A stretch of 33,105 bases of DNA from an uncultured Nitriliruptoraceae bacterium (GCA_913060655.1 CAJXTG010000016.1:1-33105), one strand, 5' to 3'. Counted from the stretch's first letter, positions 24,551 through 32,993 are shown. Numbers and translations: made by a program. Notes: generated from the sequence alone by a model not told the origin.

Positions 24551-25026
24551 GCGGCGCGGCGATCTACCCGGGCAGCTTCGACCCGCCGACCTTCGGGCAC
24601 CTCGACCTGATCGCCCGTGCCGCCGGCCTGTTCCCCCGCCTCGTCGTCGCCGTCGTCGGCAACCCGTCGAAGCGGGCGCTGTTCAGCGTCGAGGAACGCG
24701 TCGACCTCCTCACCGCGGAGCTCGACGGCGTCGCCGGTGTGGAGGTCACCGCCTTCGACGGGCTGCTCGTCGACCTGTGCGCCCAGCTCGGCATCCCCAC
24801 GGTCGTGAAGGGGCTGCGGGACGGGGGCGACCTCGACGTGGAGCTGCGGATGGCGCGGACGAACCGGGAGATCGGGGACGTCGAGACGGTCCTGCTCGCC
24901 AGCGACCCGGCCCGGTCCCACCTCGCCAGCTCGTTCGTGCGCGAGATCGCGCGCTTCGGCGGCCGCCTCGACCACGCCGTCCCGCCGCGCGTCGAGGCGG
25001 CGCTGCGCGAGCGGCTGCGGGCCTGA
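24547..25026 (+). CDS. coaD: Phosphopantetheine adenylyltransferase
   Basis: This 159-residue enzyme makes dephospho-CoA from phosphopantetheine and ATP, the fourth step of CoA synthesis. It has the nucleotidyltransferase motif TFGH (15-18) in YPGSFDPPTFGHLD, then NPSKRALFSVEER, VKGLRDGGDLDVELRMARTNR, and SSFVREIARFGG near the end. Length matches the family. GTG at 24547 overlaps the rsmD stop. Confidence 0.95.
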   Translation: MSGAAIYPGSFDPPTFGHLDLIARAAGLFPRLVVAVVGNPSKRALFSVEERVDLLTAELDGVAGVEVTAFDGLLVDLCAQLGIPTVVKGLRDGGDLDVELRMARTNREIGDVETVLLASDPARSHLASSFVREIARFGGRLDHAVPPRVEAALRERLRA

Positions 25027-25036
25027 CGGACGGGGT

Positions 25037-25066
25037 CGGTGCCCGGCTGCCGGCGATCGGGCGCCG
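25037..25066 (+). terminator. GC-rich hairpin after coaD, possible terminator
   Basis: The arms CGGTGCCCG (25037-25045) and CGGGCGCCG (25058-25066) pair over nine positions, one of them G-U, with a 12-base loop. No U-run follows, so it is not a textbook intrinsic terminator. The promoter of the next unit begins directly after it. Confidence 0.4.
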
Positions 25067-25067
25067 G

Positions 25068-25073
25068 TAGGCT
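25068..25073 (+). promoter_or_regulatory. Probable -10 element of the SepIVA-like gene (TAGGCT)
   Basis: This reads GGTAGGCTCG. Two copies of GGCGCCGGT (25060-25068, 25079-25087) flank it, 19 bp apart from start to start, which could be a regulator site. Confidence 0.5.
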
Positions 25074-25118
25074 CGTTCGGCGCCGGTCCCGGCGTCCCCG
25101 GTCGCACGCGAGGTCCCC

Positions 25119-25670
25119 ATGTCCGGCACCCAGGTCCCCGAGGACGCGGCGGTGGACGTGCCCGTCGACGTCGCGGGGCTGCTCGACGCCCTCGAGCGGG
25201 CCATCGGTGAGGCGCGCACGATGCCGCTGTCGACGTCGGCGGTCGTCAACCGGGCCGAACTGCTGGCCCTGCTGCGCCAGCTGCGCGGCGACCTGCCCGA
25301 CGAGCTGGAACGGGCCCGCTGGGTCGTCCGCGAGGAGGACAGGATCCTCGAGCACGCCCGCACCGACGCGGAGGAGCTGCGCGACGAGGCCCGGCAGGAG
25401 CAGGCGCGGCTCGTGGCCGAGGAGGCCGTCGTCCGCGCCGCGCAGGAGGAGGCCGACCGCATCGTCGACGCCGCGCAGGACACGGCCCGGCAGATGCGGC
25501 TGGAGGCCGAGGACTACGTCGACGCGAAGCTCGCGAACTTCGAGGTCGTCCTCCACAAGACCCTCACGGCGGTCGAGCGGGGACGTGAACGGCTCCGCGG
25601 CCGCCTCGACGTCGACGCGCTCGCCGACGACGACCCCGACGGTCCGGGCGCGGCCGACGACGAGGACTGA
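25119..25670 (+). CDS. SepIVA-like DivIVA-family coiled-coil protein
   Basis: This 183-residue acidic protein has an N-terminal part ending near residue 55 and a long coiled coil (about 60-165) rich in Ala, Glu and Arg, e.g. AEELRDEARQEQARL. Its place between coaD and DUF177 matches mycobacterial SepIVA (Rv2927c), a DivIVA-like factor of septation and intracellular membrane organisation. Sequence match is through composition and position rather than a clear motif, so the name is by synteny. It ends with an Asp-rich tail. DUF177 starts four bases after its stop. Confidence 0.75.
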   Translation: MSGTQVPEDAAVDVPVDVAGLLDALERAIGEARTMPLSTSAVVNRAELLALLRQLRGDLPDELERARWVVREEDRILEHARTDAEELRDEARQEQARLVAEEAVVRAAQEEADRIVDAAQDTARQMRLEAEDYVDAKLANFEVVLHKTLTAVERGRERLRGRLDVDALADDDPDGPGAADDED

Positions 25671-25674
25671 CCCG

Positions 25675-26247
25675 ATGCGTGTCCCCGTCACTGGGCTGCT
25701 CGACCGCCCGGGGGGGCGGCGCGAGCTCGTCACGTCCGTCCCCGCCGACGCGTTCGGCGACGACCCGTGGGGTCCGCTCGTCGACGCGCTCGACGGGCCC
25801 ATCGCCCTCGACCTGCTGCTCGAGTCGGTCTCCGGCGGCATCCTCGCCCGCGGGTCGATCCGCGCGACGGCCCGGACCAGCTGCGCCCGCTGCCTCGCCC
25901 CGCTGCTGCGCACCTGGGACGTCGACGTGCTCGAGCTGCACCGGGCGCAGGCCGCCGTCGACCGTGAGGACGACGGCGACGAGGACGACCTCGACTACCG
26001 GCTGGTCGACGGCGACACCCAGCTCGAGCTCGACCAGATGGTCCGCGACGCGCTGGTCGTCGGCCAGCCCGTCCGCGCCCTGTGTCGGCCGGACTGTGCC
26101 GGCCTGTGCCCGACCTGCGGCACCGACCGGAACACCTCCCCGTGCGACCACGGCGACGAACGTCCCGTCGACCCGCGCTGGGAGGCGCTCCGCGGGCTCC
26201 GGCTGCCCCCGGCCGCGGGGGAGGGGCCGCCGACGGACGCGGGCTGA
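25675..26247 (+). CDS. DUF177 (YceD-like) protein with cysteine-rich end
   Basis: This 190-residue protein has a conserved core with C70 and C73, then CRPDCAGLCPTCGTD (C137, C141, C145, C148) and C157, a likely metal-binding end typical of the actinobacterial DUF177 group. DUF177 is commonly found just before rpmF; E. coli YceD is linked with 23S rRNA accumulation, but the function here is not known. It follows the SepIVA-like gene by four bases and is followed by a promoter and rpmF. Confidence 0.87.
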   Translation: MRVPVTGLLDRPGGRRELVTSVPADAFGDDPWGPLVDALDGPIALDLLLESVSGGILARGSIRATARTSCARCLAPLLRTWDVDVLELHRAQAAVDREDDGDEDDLDYRLVDGDTQLELDQMVRDALVVGQPVRALCRPDCAGLCPTCGTDRNTSPCDHGDERPVDPRWEALRGLRLPPAAGEGPPTDAG

Positions 26248-26267
26248 CGCACGTGGCCCTGCTGCGC

Positions 26268-26273
26268 TAGCCT
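26268..26273 (+). promoter_or_regulatory. Probable -10 element of rpmF (TAGCCT)
   Basis: This reads GCTAGCCTGC in the 77-base gap between DUF177 and rpmF; leader about 45 bases. Confidence 0.5.
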
Positions 26274-26324
26274 GCCGGCCATCACGAGGTGCGTCGCACC
26301 GCCTGTCGCACCGAGGAGTCCCGC

Positions 26325-26501
26325 ATGGCCGTCCCGAAGCGCAAGCTGTCCCGTTCGCGGACGCGGCACCGTCGTGCCCAGTGGCTGCGCATCCGTCCGA
26401 CGACGACGGTCACGTGCGCGCGCTGCAAGGAGCCGACCCGTCCGCACACGGTCTGCGGCACGTGCGGCACCTACGACGGACGCGCCGTCATCGAGTCCTG
26501 A
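26325..26501 (+). CDS. rpmF: Ribosomal protein bL32, zinc-binding form
   Basis: This 58-residue basic protein of the large subunit starts MAVPKRKLSRSRTRHRRAQW, the standard L32 N terminus, and has two zinc-ribbon pairs C31-C34 and C44-C47 (CARC, CGTC). This is the zinc-containing form, not the cysteine-free one made under zinc limitation. The ATG at 26325 follows CGAGGAG; an in-frame ATG 36 bases upstream would add a non-family extension. Confidence 0.96.
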   Translation: MAVPKRKLSRSRTRHRRAQWLRIRPTTTVTCARCKEPTRPHTVCGTCGTYDGRAVIES

Positions 26502-26519
26502 CCGGCACGGCGGTGCCGG
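26502..26519 (+). terminator. Perfect hairpin directly after rpmF
   Basis: CCGGCAC (26502-26508) and GTGCCGG (26513-26519) form a 7-bp perfect stem with a GGCG tetraloop, starting on the base after the rpmF stop. No U-run follows, so attenuation, RNA stabilisation or an RNase III site are alternatives to termination. Confidence 0.5.
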
Positions 26520-26550
26520 CGTCCCTCCCCACCACAGGAGGCGTCGTCCC

Positions 26551-27249
26551 GTGACTGCTGCCGGGGGACTCACCGCCCGTCTCGGCGTCGATCACGTCGA
26601 CGAGGACCTGCTCCGCCGGGCCCTCACCCACCGCTCGTGGTCCTCGGAGCATGGCGGTGCCCCGCACAACGAGCGGCTCGAACTGCTCGGGGACGCCGTC
26701 CTCGACCTCGCCGTGACCGCCGCGCTGCATGCGCTCGACCCCGCCGCGGACGAGGGTGTGCTGTCGCGCCGCCGCTCGCTGCTCGTGCGCGAGGCGACGC
26801 TCGCCGCGGCCGCCCGTGACGTCGAGCTCGGCCGCGAGCTGCGGCTCGGTCGGGGCGAGGCCGCCTCCGGCGGGGCCGACAAGGACTCCCTGCTCGCCGA
26901 CGCCCTCGAGGCCGTCGTCGGGGCCGTCTTCCTCACCGCCGGCTACGAGGTCGCGGCGGAGCTGGTCATCCGCCTGCTGGACGCCCGCATCGTCGGGGAC
27001 GGCGCCGGCGGGCCGACCGACGCGACCGGTCCCGTCGACGCGAAGACGGCGCTGCAGGAGCGGCTGGCCGCGCGGCGCCTCCCCGGGCCGGAGTACCGCA
27101 CCAGCCGCGAGGGGCCCGACCACGCCCCGACCTTCCTCACCGACGTCCTGGTGGACGGGGAGGTCCTCGGATCGGGGTCGGGACGCTCCAAGAAGGCCGC
27201 CGCGCAGGCCGCCGCACAGCAGGCGCTGCTCGACGGACGCCTCGGGTAG
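26551..27249 (+). CDS. rnc: Ribonuclease III
   Basis: This 232-residue double-strand-specific endonuclease matures rRNA. The signature NERLELLGDAVLD (40-52) carries E41, E44 and D48; D117 and E120 in LLADALEAVVGAVFL complete the metal site. A double-stranded RNA-binding domain follows (about 160-230) with SGRSKKAAAQAAAQQAL. GTG at 26551 follows an AGGAGG ribosome site and begins right before the catalytic domain. Hairpins lie on both sides of the gene. Its TAG stop overlaps a promoter-like TAGCGT. Confidence 0.95.
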   Translation: MTAAGGLTARLGVDHVDEDLLRRALTHRSWSSEHGGAPHNERLELLGDAVLDLAVTAALHALDPAADEGVLSRRRSLLVREATLAAAARDVELGRELRLGRGEAASGGADKDSLLADALEAVVGAVFLTAGYEVAAELVIRLLDARIVGDGAGGPTDATGPVDAKTALQERLAARRLPGPEYRTSREGPDHAPTFLTDVLVDGEVLGSGSGRSKKAAAQAAAQQALLDGRLG

Positions 27250-27252
27250 CGT
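27247..27252 (+). promoter_or_regulatory. Possible -10 element of the mutM-like gene (TAGCGT)
   Basis: This reads GGTAGCGTCC and shares its TAG with the rnc stop. The predicted leader of about 80 bases contains the 27284-27316 hairpin. Confidence 0.4.
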
Positions 27253-27283
27253 CCGCCCGTCGGCGCGCCGGCCCCGCAGGCAC

Positions 27284-27316
27284 CGCCCGCAGGGATCGTC
27301 CGGCCGGTTGCGGGCG
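27284..27316 (+). other. Hairpin in the rnc/mutM-like gap
   Basis: CGCCCGCA (27284-27291) and TGCGGGCG (27309-27316) pair perfectly over 8 bp; the 17-base loop contains the palindrome CCGGCCGG. There is no U-run. It could be an RNase III processing site or a partial terminator. Confidence 0.45.
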
Positions 27317-27340
27317 CCGACCGCCCACGAGGAGCGCAGC

Positions 27341-28186
27341 GTGCTCGAACTGCCCGAGGCGGAGGTCCTTCGCCGGGACCTCGAGCGCGAGGTGGTCGGC
27401 AAGCGGGCGAAGGACGTGACGGTCACCACCCCCTCCGTGCTCAAGCCGTGGCACCGCACGCGCAAGGACTTCGCCGCACAGCTGGAGGGGCGGCGCATCG
27501 CGACGGTCCGCCGGCGCGGCAACGTCATGCTGCTCGAGCTCGACGAGGGGCTGACGTGGCTCGTCGACCCCGGCGCGCAGGGCTCGCTCCACCTGGAGAC
27601 GTCCACCGCGGATCCCGGTGCGGACACGCACGTCGCCGTCGCGTTCGCGACCGGCGGGGCCCTCCACCTCAGCGAGGCCGGCCGGGAACCGACGCTGCGC
27701 TGCGGGGTCGTCCCGTCCGAGGAGGCGGACGACGCGGCCGGCGTCTCCCGAGACGCCCTCGACCTGCTCGCCGACACGCCGACGTGGATCGAGTTCGGCC
27801 GCTACCTCCTCGCCGGTGACGAGCAGCTCAAGCTGCTCCTCGCCGACCCGAAGCGGTTCCTCGGCCTCGGCCCGGTGTACAGCGACGAGATCCTGTGGGA
27901 GGCGGGACTCCGCCACGACCGCCTGTCGTCGTCGCTGTCACCCCAGGAGATCCGCCGGCTGTACCGCGCCGCGCACGAGGTGCTGCTCGCCGGCATGAAG
28001 GCGTCGGGGTCGGCGCTCGACGATGCGGAGCCGGACACCTACACCGAGGACGACGGCAGCGTCGCGGGCCACCTCAACGTGTTCGGCCGCGAGGGGCAGC
28101 CGTGCCCGCGGTGCCGGACGCCCATCGAGCGCACGCGGCTGCGGCGCGGCCTGACGAGCTTCCACTGCCCCCGCTGCATGGGCTGA
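27341..28186 (+). CDS. MutM/Fpg-family protein lacking key catalytic residues
   Basis: This 281-residue protein has the length and layout of formamidopyrimidine-DNA glycosylase: N-terminal beta-sandwich, helix-two-turn-helix region (about 165-220, GLGPVYSDEILWEAGL) and a C-terminal zinc finger with C255, C258, C276, C279. The usual start MPELPE reads MLELPE, so the catalytic N-terminal proline is leucine. By eye the other key positions also differ: N61 for the conserved lysine in RRGK, P178 for the DNA-contacting asparagine in GxGN, and L271 for the zinc-finger arginine. E3 is kept. GTG at 27341 follows CGAGGAGCG; the longer open frame is inside rnc. It probably binds DNA but may not be a glycosylase. 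smc starts two bases after its stop. Confidence 0.85.
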   Translation: MLELPEAEVLRRDLEREVVGKRAKDVTVTTPSVLKPWHRTRKDFAAQLEGRRIATVRRRGNVMLLELDEGLTWLVDPGAQGSLHLETSTADPGADTHVAVAFATGGALHLSEAGREPTLRCGVVPSEEADDAAGVSRDALDLLADTPTWIEFGRYLLAGDEQLKLLLADPKRFLGLGPVYSDEILWEAGLRHDRLSSSLSPQEIRRLYRAAHEVLLAGMKASGSALDDAEPDTYTEDDGSVAGHLNVFGREGQPCPRCRTPIERTRLRRGLTSFHCPRCMG

Positions 28187-28188
28187 CG

Positions 28189-31100
28189 ATGTTCCTCACG
28201 TCCCTCACCATGCGCGGCTTCAAGTCCTTCGCCGACGCCACGACGCTCGAGGTCGAGCCCGGCATCACCGTCGTCGTCGGCCCCAACGGGTCGGGCAAGT
28301 CCAACATCGTCGACGCGCTGTCGTGGGTCCTCGGCACCCACTCGGTGCGCAAGGTGCGCGGCTCGGCCATGACCGACGTGATCTTCGCCGGTGCGCCGGG
28401 GCGGGCCCGTGCCCGACGCGCCCGCGTGGAGATCGTCATCGACAACGCGGACGGACGCCTCGAGCCGTCCGGGGTGGGGACGGCCGGGTCGGCCGGCCGC
28501 TTCCGGGAGGTCCGCGTCGCCCGCACCATCGAGGAGGACGGGCTCGGCGTCTACGAGATCAACGGGGAGGAGGTCCGGGCCCTCGACGTGCAGGAGCTGC
28601 TGAGCGACACCGGGCTCGGCCGCGAGCTGCACACCATCGTCGGGCAGGGGCAGCTCGACGAGATCCTCAACGCCCGGCCGGAGGAGCGCCGCCGCTACAT
28701 CGAGGAGGCCGCCGGCATCCTCAAGCATCGCCGCCGCCGTGAGCGTGCGGTGAAGAAGCTCGAGACGGTCGACGAGCACGTCGACAAGCTGCGCACCGTC
28801 CTGCGCGAGCTGCGTCGGCAGCTGCGTCCGCTCGAGCAGCAGGCGAAGGCGGCGGACAAGCATGCGGCGCTGCAGGCCCAGCTGCGGGAGGTCCGTGTCC
28901 AGCGGGTCGCGCGCGAGGTCGCGCTGCTCGACCGCGCCGCCCTCGACGCCGGACGGGACGAGGCCGACGCGCGGGACCGTGAGCTGCTGCTCGAGCAGGC
29001 GCTCGACGGCGCCCGTGAGGACGAGCGGACCCTGGGCCGCCGGCTGGAGGACGCGTCGCGTGAGGGCGGCGCGGGCGACGAACGGTTCCACGCCCTGTCA
29101 CGCCTGTCGGAGCGGCTCCGCGGCACCGGCGACCTGATCGCCGCGACGCGCCGACGGCTGGCCGACGCCGTCGAGGAGCCCGTCCTCGACCGTTCCGGGG
29201 ACACGCTGCGGGCCGAGGCCGCGCAGCTCGAGGAGGGGCGTCCGGCGCTCGAGGAGGCGGTCACCGCCGCCGAGGCGGCCGACGCGGCCGCCCGCACCGC
29301 CCTGCGCACCGCGGAGCGCGAACGTGAGGCGCACGCCGACGCGCGTGCGGCCGACGAGCGTGCCCGGGCCGTCGCCCGCGAGCGGCGCTCCCGGCGACGC
29401 GCCGACATCGCCGCGCTCGAGCGGCGCATCGACGACCGGGAGGCGGAGCGCGCCCGGACGGCGGCACGCCTCACCGAGGTGGAGCAGCGGGAGGCCGCCC
29501 TCAGCGACGACGTCGCCCGCCTCCGTGACGACATCCACCGGCTGGACGCCGGCGAGGCGGAGCTGACCGAACGGCTCGACGTCGCCGAGGCGAAGCTGCG
29601 CTCCACCGAGGTCCGGCTCGACGAGGTGCACGAGGAGGCGCGGACCGCCGGGTCGGAGCGCGCCGCCCAGCTCGCGCGGGCCGAGGCGCTGCGCGCCACG
29701 GCGGCGGACGCCGCGCGCACCGCGGACGCGCTCGTCGACGCGGGACTCACCGGCGTGCACGCGGCCGTCGTCGACCTGCTCGAGGTCGACGAGGACGACC
29801 GGGTCGCCGTGGCGACCGCGCTCGGACCGCTCGGTCCGGCCGTCGCCGTCGACGGTGACGCCGGCCTCGGACGTGCCGTCGACTGGCTGCGCGACGCGGA
29901 GGGCGGCGCGACCCTGCTCGTGGCGGACGGCGGGCGTGACGCCGACGCCCTCGACGCGGACGCCCGCGCGCTCCTCGCCGAGGTCGGCGCGCGCACCGTC
30001 GGGGACGCGGTCCGTGCCGCCGGCGGCGGCGAGGTCGCCGGGCGGGTCGTCCGCGCCGTCGCCAGCGCCCTCGCGACGACCGTCATCGTCGACGGCTGGG
30101 ACACGGCCGTGCGGCTGCACGCCCGGCTGCCGCACGTCACCGTCGTCACCCGCGCGGGCGACGTCGCCGGGCCGCTCGGCTACCGGATCGGGACGGTCGG
30201 GACGGGCGGCCCCGCCCTGGCCCGGGCAGCGGCCGAGCAGGCCGAGGAGGCGGTCGTCGCGCTCGAGGAGCGGCTGGCGGCGCTCGATGCGCGCGCCGAG
30301 GAGCTGCGCGCCGAGGTGGCGGCCCGGACCGCGGAGCGGGACGCCGCGCAGGCGGCGCTGCAGGACTCCGACGCCCGGCTGACCGGCGCCGCCGAGCGGC
30401 TCGAGCGGCTGGAGGAGGAGCGGCGGCTCCTCGCGGAGCAGCGGGCGGGTCTCGCCACCCAGCGGGACGAGAGCGTCGAGGTCCTCGAGGAGGACCGGCG
30501 GACGCTCGCCGCGCTCACCGCGGAGGAGGCGGAGGACCCCGACGACGACGCGCAGCCCGAGCCCGACGGGGACGCGCGGGCCGCCGAGCTCGACGCGGCC
30601 CTCGACGCGGCCCGCGAGGCCGCCTTCGAGGCCCGCATCGCCCTGCAGCGGGCGGAGGACGCCCGGGACCGCGCCGCCGCCGAGGTCGTGCGCCTGCAGG
30701 GCGAGGCCGACGCCATCGACGCCGCGCACGCACGTGCCCTGGCCCGCCGGGAGGCACGACGGGAGGGCGTGGTGCGGTGCGACGCGCTCGAGCGGGTGGC
30801 GGCGCAGGCCCGCACCGTCCTCGAACGTGCGCTGGTGGAGGCCGACGAGGCCCGGGCCTCCCGCCTCGCCGAGCGTGACCGGCTGCGGGACGAGCTCGAC
30901 GCCGCCCGTGAGGCGACCGTCGAGGCGTCGCGCCGGCTGGAGCAGCACCGGGAGGACCGTCACCGCAGCGAGCTCGCCCGTGCCGACGTCGACGCCCGGC
31001 TGGGTGCGCTCGCGGCGCGGGTGCGGACCGAGCTCGCCCTCGACCTCGACGAGGTCCGCAGCGAACAGCCGGACGCGGCCGAGCTCGACGACGCGCGGCT

Positions 31101-31836
31101 GGTGGAACGTGAGGACGTGCTGGTGCGCCGCATCGGCCTGCTCGGACGCGTCAACCCGCTCGCGCTCGAGGAGTTCGAGGCGCTCGAGGAGCGGCACCGG
31201 TTCCTGTCCGACCAGCTCGACGACCTGCGCCGTTCCCGCAAGGACCTCGAGGAGGTCATCGCGGCGGTCGACGAGCGCATCCGCGTCGTGTTCAAGGAGG
31301 CGTTCGACGACGTCGCCGAGGAGTTCCAGGCGACGTTCGAGACGATGTTCCCGGGTGGGAAGGGCCGGCTCGTCCTCACCGGGGCCGACGACCTGCTCAC
31401 CGCCGGCGTCGAGGTCGAGGCACGGCCGCCCGGCAAGCGGGTGCAGCGGCTGTCGCTGCTCAGCGGCGGTGAGCGGTCCCTGACCGTCCTCGCGTTCGTG
31501 TTCGCGATCTTCCGTGCCCGGCCGTCGCCGTTCTACGTGCTCGACGAGGTCGACGCGGCCCTCGACGACGTGAACCTGCAGCGGCTGCTGAAGGTCGTGC
31601 GCTCGTTCCGCGGCCACGCGCAGGTGATCATGGTCACCCACCAGAAGCGGTCGATGGAGATCGCCGACCTCCTCTACGGCATCACGATGGGACCGGACGC
31701 CATCACGAAGGTGGTCTCCGAACGGCTGCGCGATCGCCGTGCCGTCGCTGCGCTCGACGACCGCGCCTCGCAGGCACCGACGGAGGCGCTCGCCGACGAG
31801 CAGGACGCCGCCTCGGCGTCCGCCCGGTCCGCCTGA
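28189..31836 (+). CDS. smc: Chromosome segregation protein SMC
   Basis: This 1215-residue condensin ATPase has Walker A GPNGSGKSN (31-39) in the N-terminal head, two very long coiled coils, a hinge (about 519-670), and a C-terminal head with signature LSGGE (1091-1095) and Walker B FYVLDEVDAALDD (D1119, E1120). It forms the ring that compacts and separates chromosomes with ScpA and ScpB, whose genes are not in the window. The ATG two bases after the mutM-like stop starts the family N terminus MFLTSLTMRGFKSFAD. Confidence 0.97.
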   Translation: MFLTSLTMRGFKSFADATTLEVEPGITVVVGPNGSGKSNIVDALSWVLGTHSVRKVRGSAMTDVIFAGAPGRARARRARVEIVIDNADGRLEPSGVGTAGSAGRFREVRVARTIEEDGLGVYEINGEEVRALDVQELLSDTGLGRELHTIVGQGQLDEILNARPEERRRYIEEAAGILKHRRRRERAVKKLETVDEHVDKLRTVLRELRRQLRPLEQQAKAADKHAALQAQLREVRVQRVAREVALLDRAALDAGRDEADARDRELLLEQALDGAREDERTLGRRLEDASREGGAGDERFHALSRLSERLRGTGDLIAATRRRLADAVEEPVLDRSGDTLRAEAAQLEEGRPALEEAVTAAEAADAAARTALRTAEREREAHADARAADERARAVARERRSRRRADIAALERRIDDREAERARTAARLTEVEQREAALSDDVARLRDDIHRLDAGEAELTERLDVAEAKLRSTEVRLDEVHEEARTAGSERAAQLARAEALRATAADAARTADALVDAGLTGVHAAVVDLLEVDEDDRVAVATALGPLGPAVAVDGDAGLGRAVDWLRDAEGGATLLVADGGRDADALDADARALLAEVGARTVGDAVRAAGGGEVAGRVVRAVASALATTVIVDGWDTAVRLHARLPHVTVVTRAGDVAGPLGYRIGTVGTGGPALARAAAEQAEEAVVALEERLAALDARAEELRAEVAARTAERDAAQAALQDSDARLTGAAERLERLEEERRLLAEQRAGLATQRDESVEVLEEDRRTLAALTAEEAEDPDDDAQPEPDGDARAAELDAALDAAREAAFEARIALQRAEDARDRAAAEVVRLQGEADAIDAAHARALARREARREGVVRCDALERVAAQARTVLERALVEADEARASRLAERDRLRDELDAAREATVEASRRLEQHREDRHRSELARADVDARLGALAARVRTELALDLDEVRSEQPDAAELDDARLVEREDVLVRRIGLLGRVNPLALEEFEALEERHRFLSDQLDDLRRSRKDLEEVIAAVDERIRVVFKEAFDDVAEEFQATFETMFPGGKGRLVLTGADDLLTAGVEVEARPPGKRVQRLSLLSGGERSLTVLAFVFAIFRARPSPFYVLDEVDAALDDVNLQRLLKVVRSFRGHAQVIMVTHQKRSMEIADLLYGITMGPDAITKVVSERLRDRRAVAALDDRASQAPTEALADEQDAASASARSA

Positions 31837-31838
31837 CC

Positions 31839-32936
31839 GTGGAGGCCCTGCTCGAGGGTCCTGCACTCGTCGCGCTGATCGCGGCGGTGCTCGCGTCCGG
31901 GGTCGGGCTGGCGCTGCGGGGACGACGTGGGTCGCGCCGCGACGTGCCGCCCGACGTGCCGCCGGAGCCCGTGGCGCCGGACGTGTCGCCGGAGCCCGTG
32001 GCGCCGGACGTGCCGGCCCCGCAGGTCGTCCCGGAGCCGGCCGGCGTCGCGGGTCGCCTCGCCCGGACGCGCACGCTGCTCACCTCGGCCCTCGCCGACC
32101 TGGTCGGCGCCGGACTCGACGACGCCGCCTGGGAGCGTCTCGAGGAGGGGCTGCTCGCCGCCGACGTCGGCGTCCAGGCCACCACCGCCGTCGTCGCCGA
32201 CGTGCGCCGACTCGCCCGCGAGCAGGGGGTGCGGGACGTCGACGGTGTGCGCGGGCTGCTGCGCACCGCGCTCGTCGGGGAGCTGTCGGCAGGGACGCGG
32301 GCGCTCGGTCGTCGCGCGGACGGCGGGCCGACCGTGTGGTTCGTCACCGGCGTCAACGGCGCGGGGAAGACGACGACGATCGGGAAGCTCGCCGCCCGCG
32401 AGGTCGCCGACGGTCGGCGGGTCGTGCTCGCCGCGGCCGACACGTTCCGAGCCGCGGCCGCCGAGCAGCTCGGCATCTGGGCGGAGCGGACCGGCGCGGA
32501 GCTCGTCCGCGGCGAGGAGGGCGCCGACCCCGCGTCGGTCGCCTACGCCGGGGTGGACGCCGCCCTCGCGAGCGCCGCCGACCTGCTGATCGTCGACACG
32601 GCGGGTCGGCTGCAGAACCGGCGCGAGCTGATGGACGAGCTCGGCAAGGTCGCCCGCGTCCTGGCCGGCCGCGCGGGCGGTATCGACGAGACGCTGCTCG
32701 TGCTCGACGGCACCGTCGGGCAGAACGGCATCGCCCAGGCGGAGGCGTTCCACGCCGCCGTCGACGTCAGCGGCGTCGCGATCACCAAGCTCGACGGCTC
32801 CTCCCGTGGTGGCGTCGTCGTCGCCGTGCAGCGCCAGCTGGGCCTGCCCGTCAAGCTCGTGGGGCTGGGCGAGGGTGTCGCCGACCTGCAGGCGTTCGAC
32901 CCCGACGCGTACGTCGACGGGCTGCTCGGCGACTGA
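31839..32936 (+). CDS. ftsY: Signal recognition particle receptor FtsY with membrane anchor
   Basis: This 365-residue SRP GTPase has an N-terminal hydrophobic helix (about 6-27), then a Pro/Val/Asp linker with a 9-residue repeat (DVPPEPVAP, DVSPEPVAP), the helical N domain (about 70-155) and the G domain: GVNGAGKTTTIGKL (171-184, K177), DTFRAAAAEQL, DTAGR (253-257) and TKLDGSSRGG. It docks SRP-ribosome complexes at the membrane. The anchor is a common actinobacterial trait, unlike E. coli FtsY. GTG at 31839 lies two bases after the smc stop. Confidence 0.95.
   Translation: MEALLEGPALVALIAAVLASGVGLALRGRRGSRRDVPPDVPPEPVAPDVSPEPVAPDVPAPQVVPEPAGVAGRLARTRTLLTSALADLVGAGLDDAAWERLEEGLLAADVGVQATTAVVADVRRLAREQGVRDVDGVRGLLRTALVGELSAGTRALGRRADGGPTVWFVTGVNGAGKTTTIGKLAAREVADGRRVVLAAADTFRAAAAEQLGIWAERTGAELVRGEEGADPASVAYAGVDAALASAADLLIVDTAGRLQNRRELMDELGKVARVLAGRAGGIDETLLVLDGTVGQNGIAQAEAFHAAVDVSGVAITKLDGSSRGGVVVAVQRQLGLPVKLVGLGEGVADLQAFDPDAYVDGLLGD
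31953..32006 (+). repeat. 27-bp tandem repeat in the ftsY linker
   Basis: Two near-identical 27-bp units (31953-31979, 31980-32006) differ at one base, which changes P to S, and encode nine residues each. They lie between the anchor and the N domain, where length is free to vary. Confidence 0.9.
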
Positions 32937-32993
32937 CCGCCACCGCGCGCGGCTGCGCACGTGCACGGCACGGTCGGTGGGGAGCGCCAGCGG

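Noticed and set aside
29098-31866. 922-codon open frame on the minus strand opposite smc
   Set aside because: A shadow of the smc coiled-coil repeats; composition is low-complexity and no family motif is seen.
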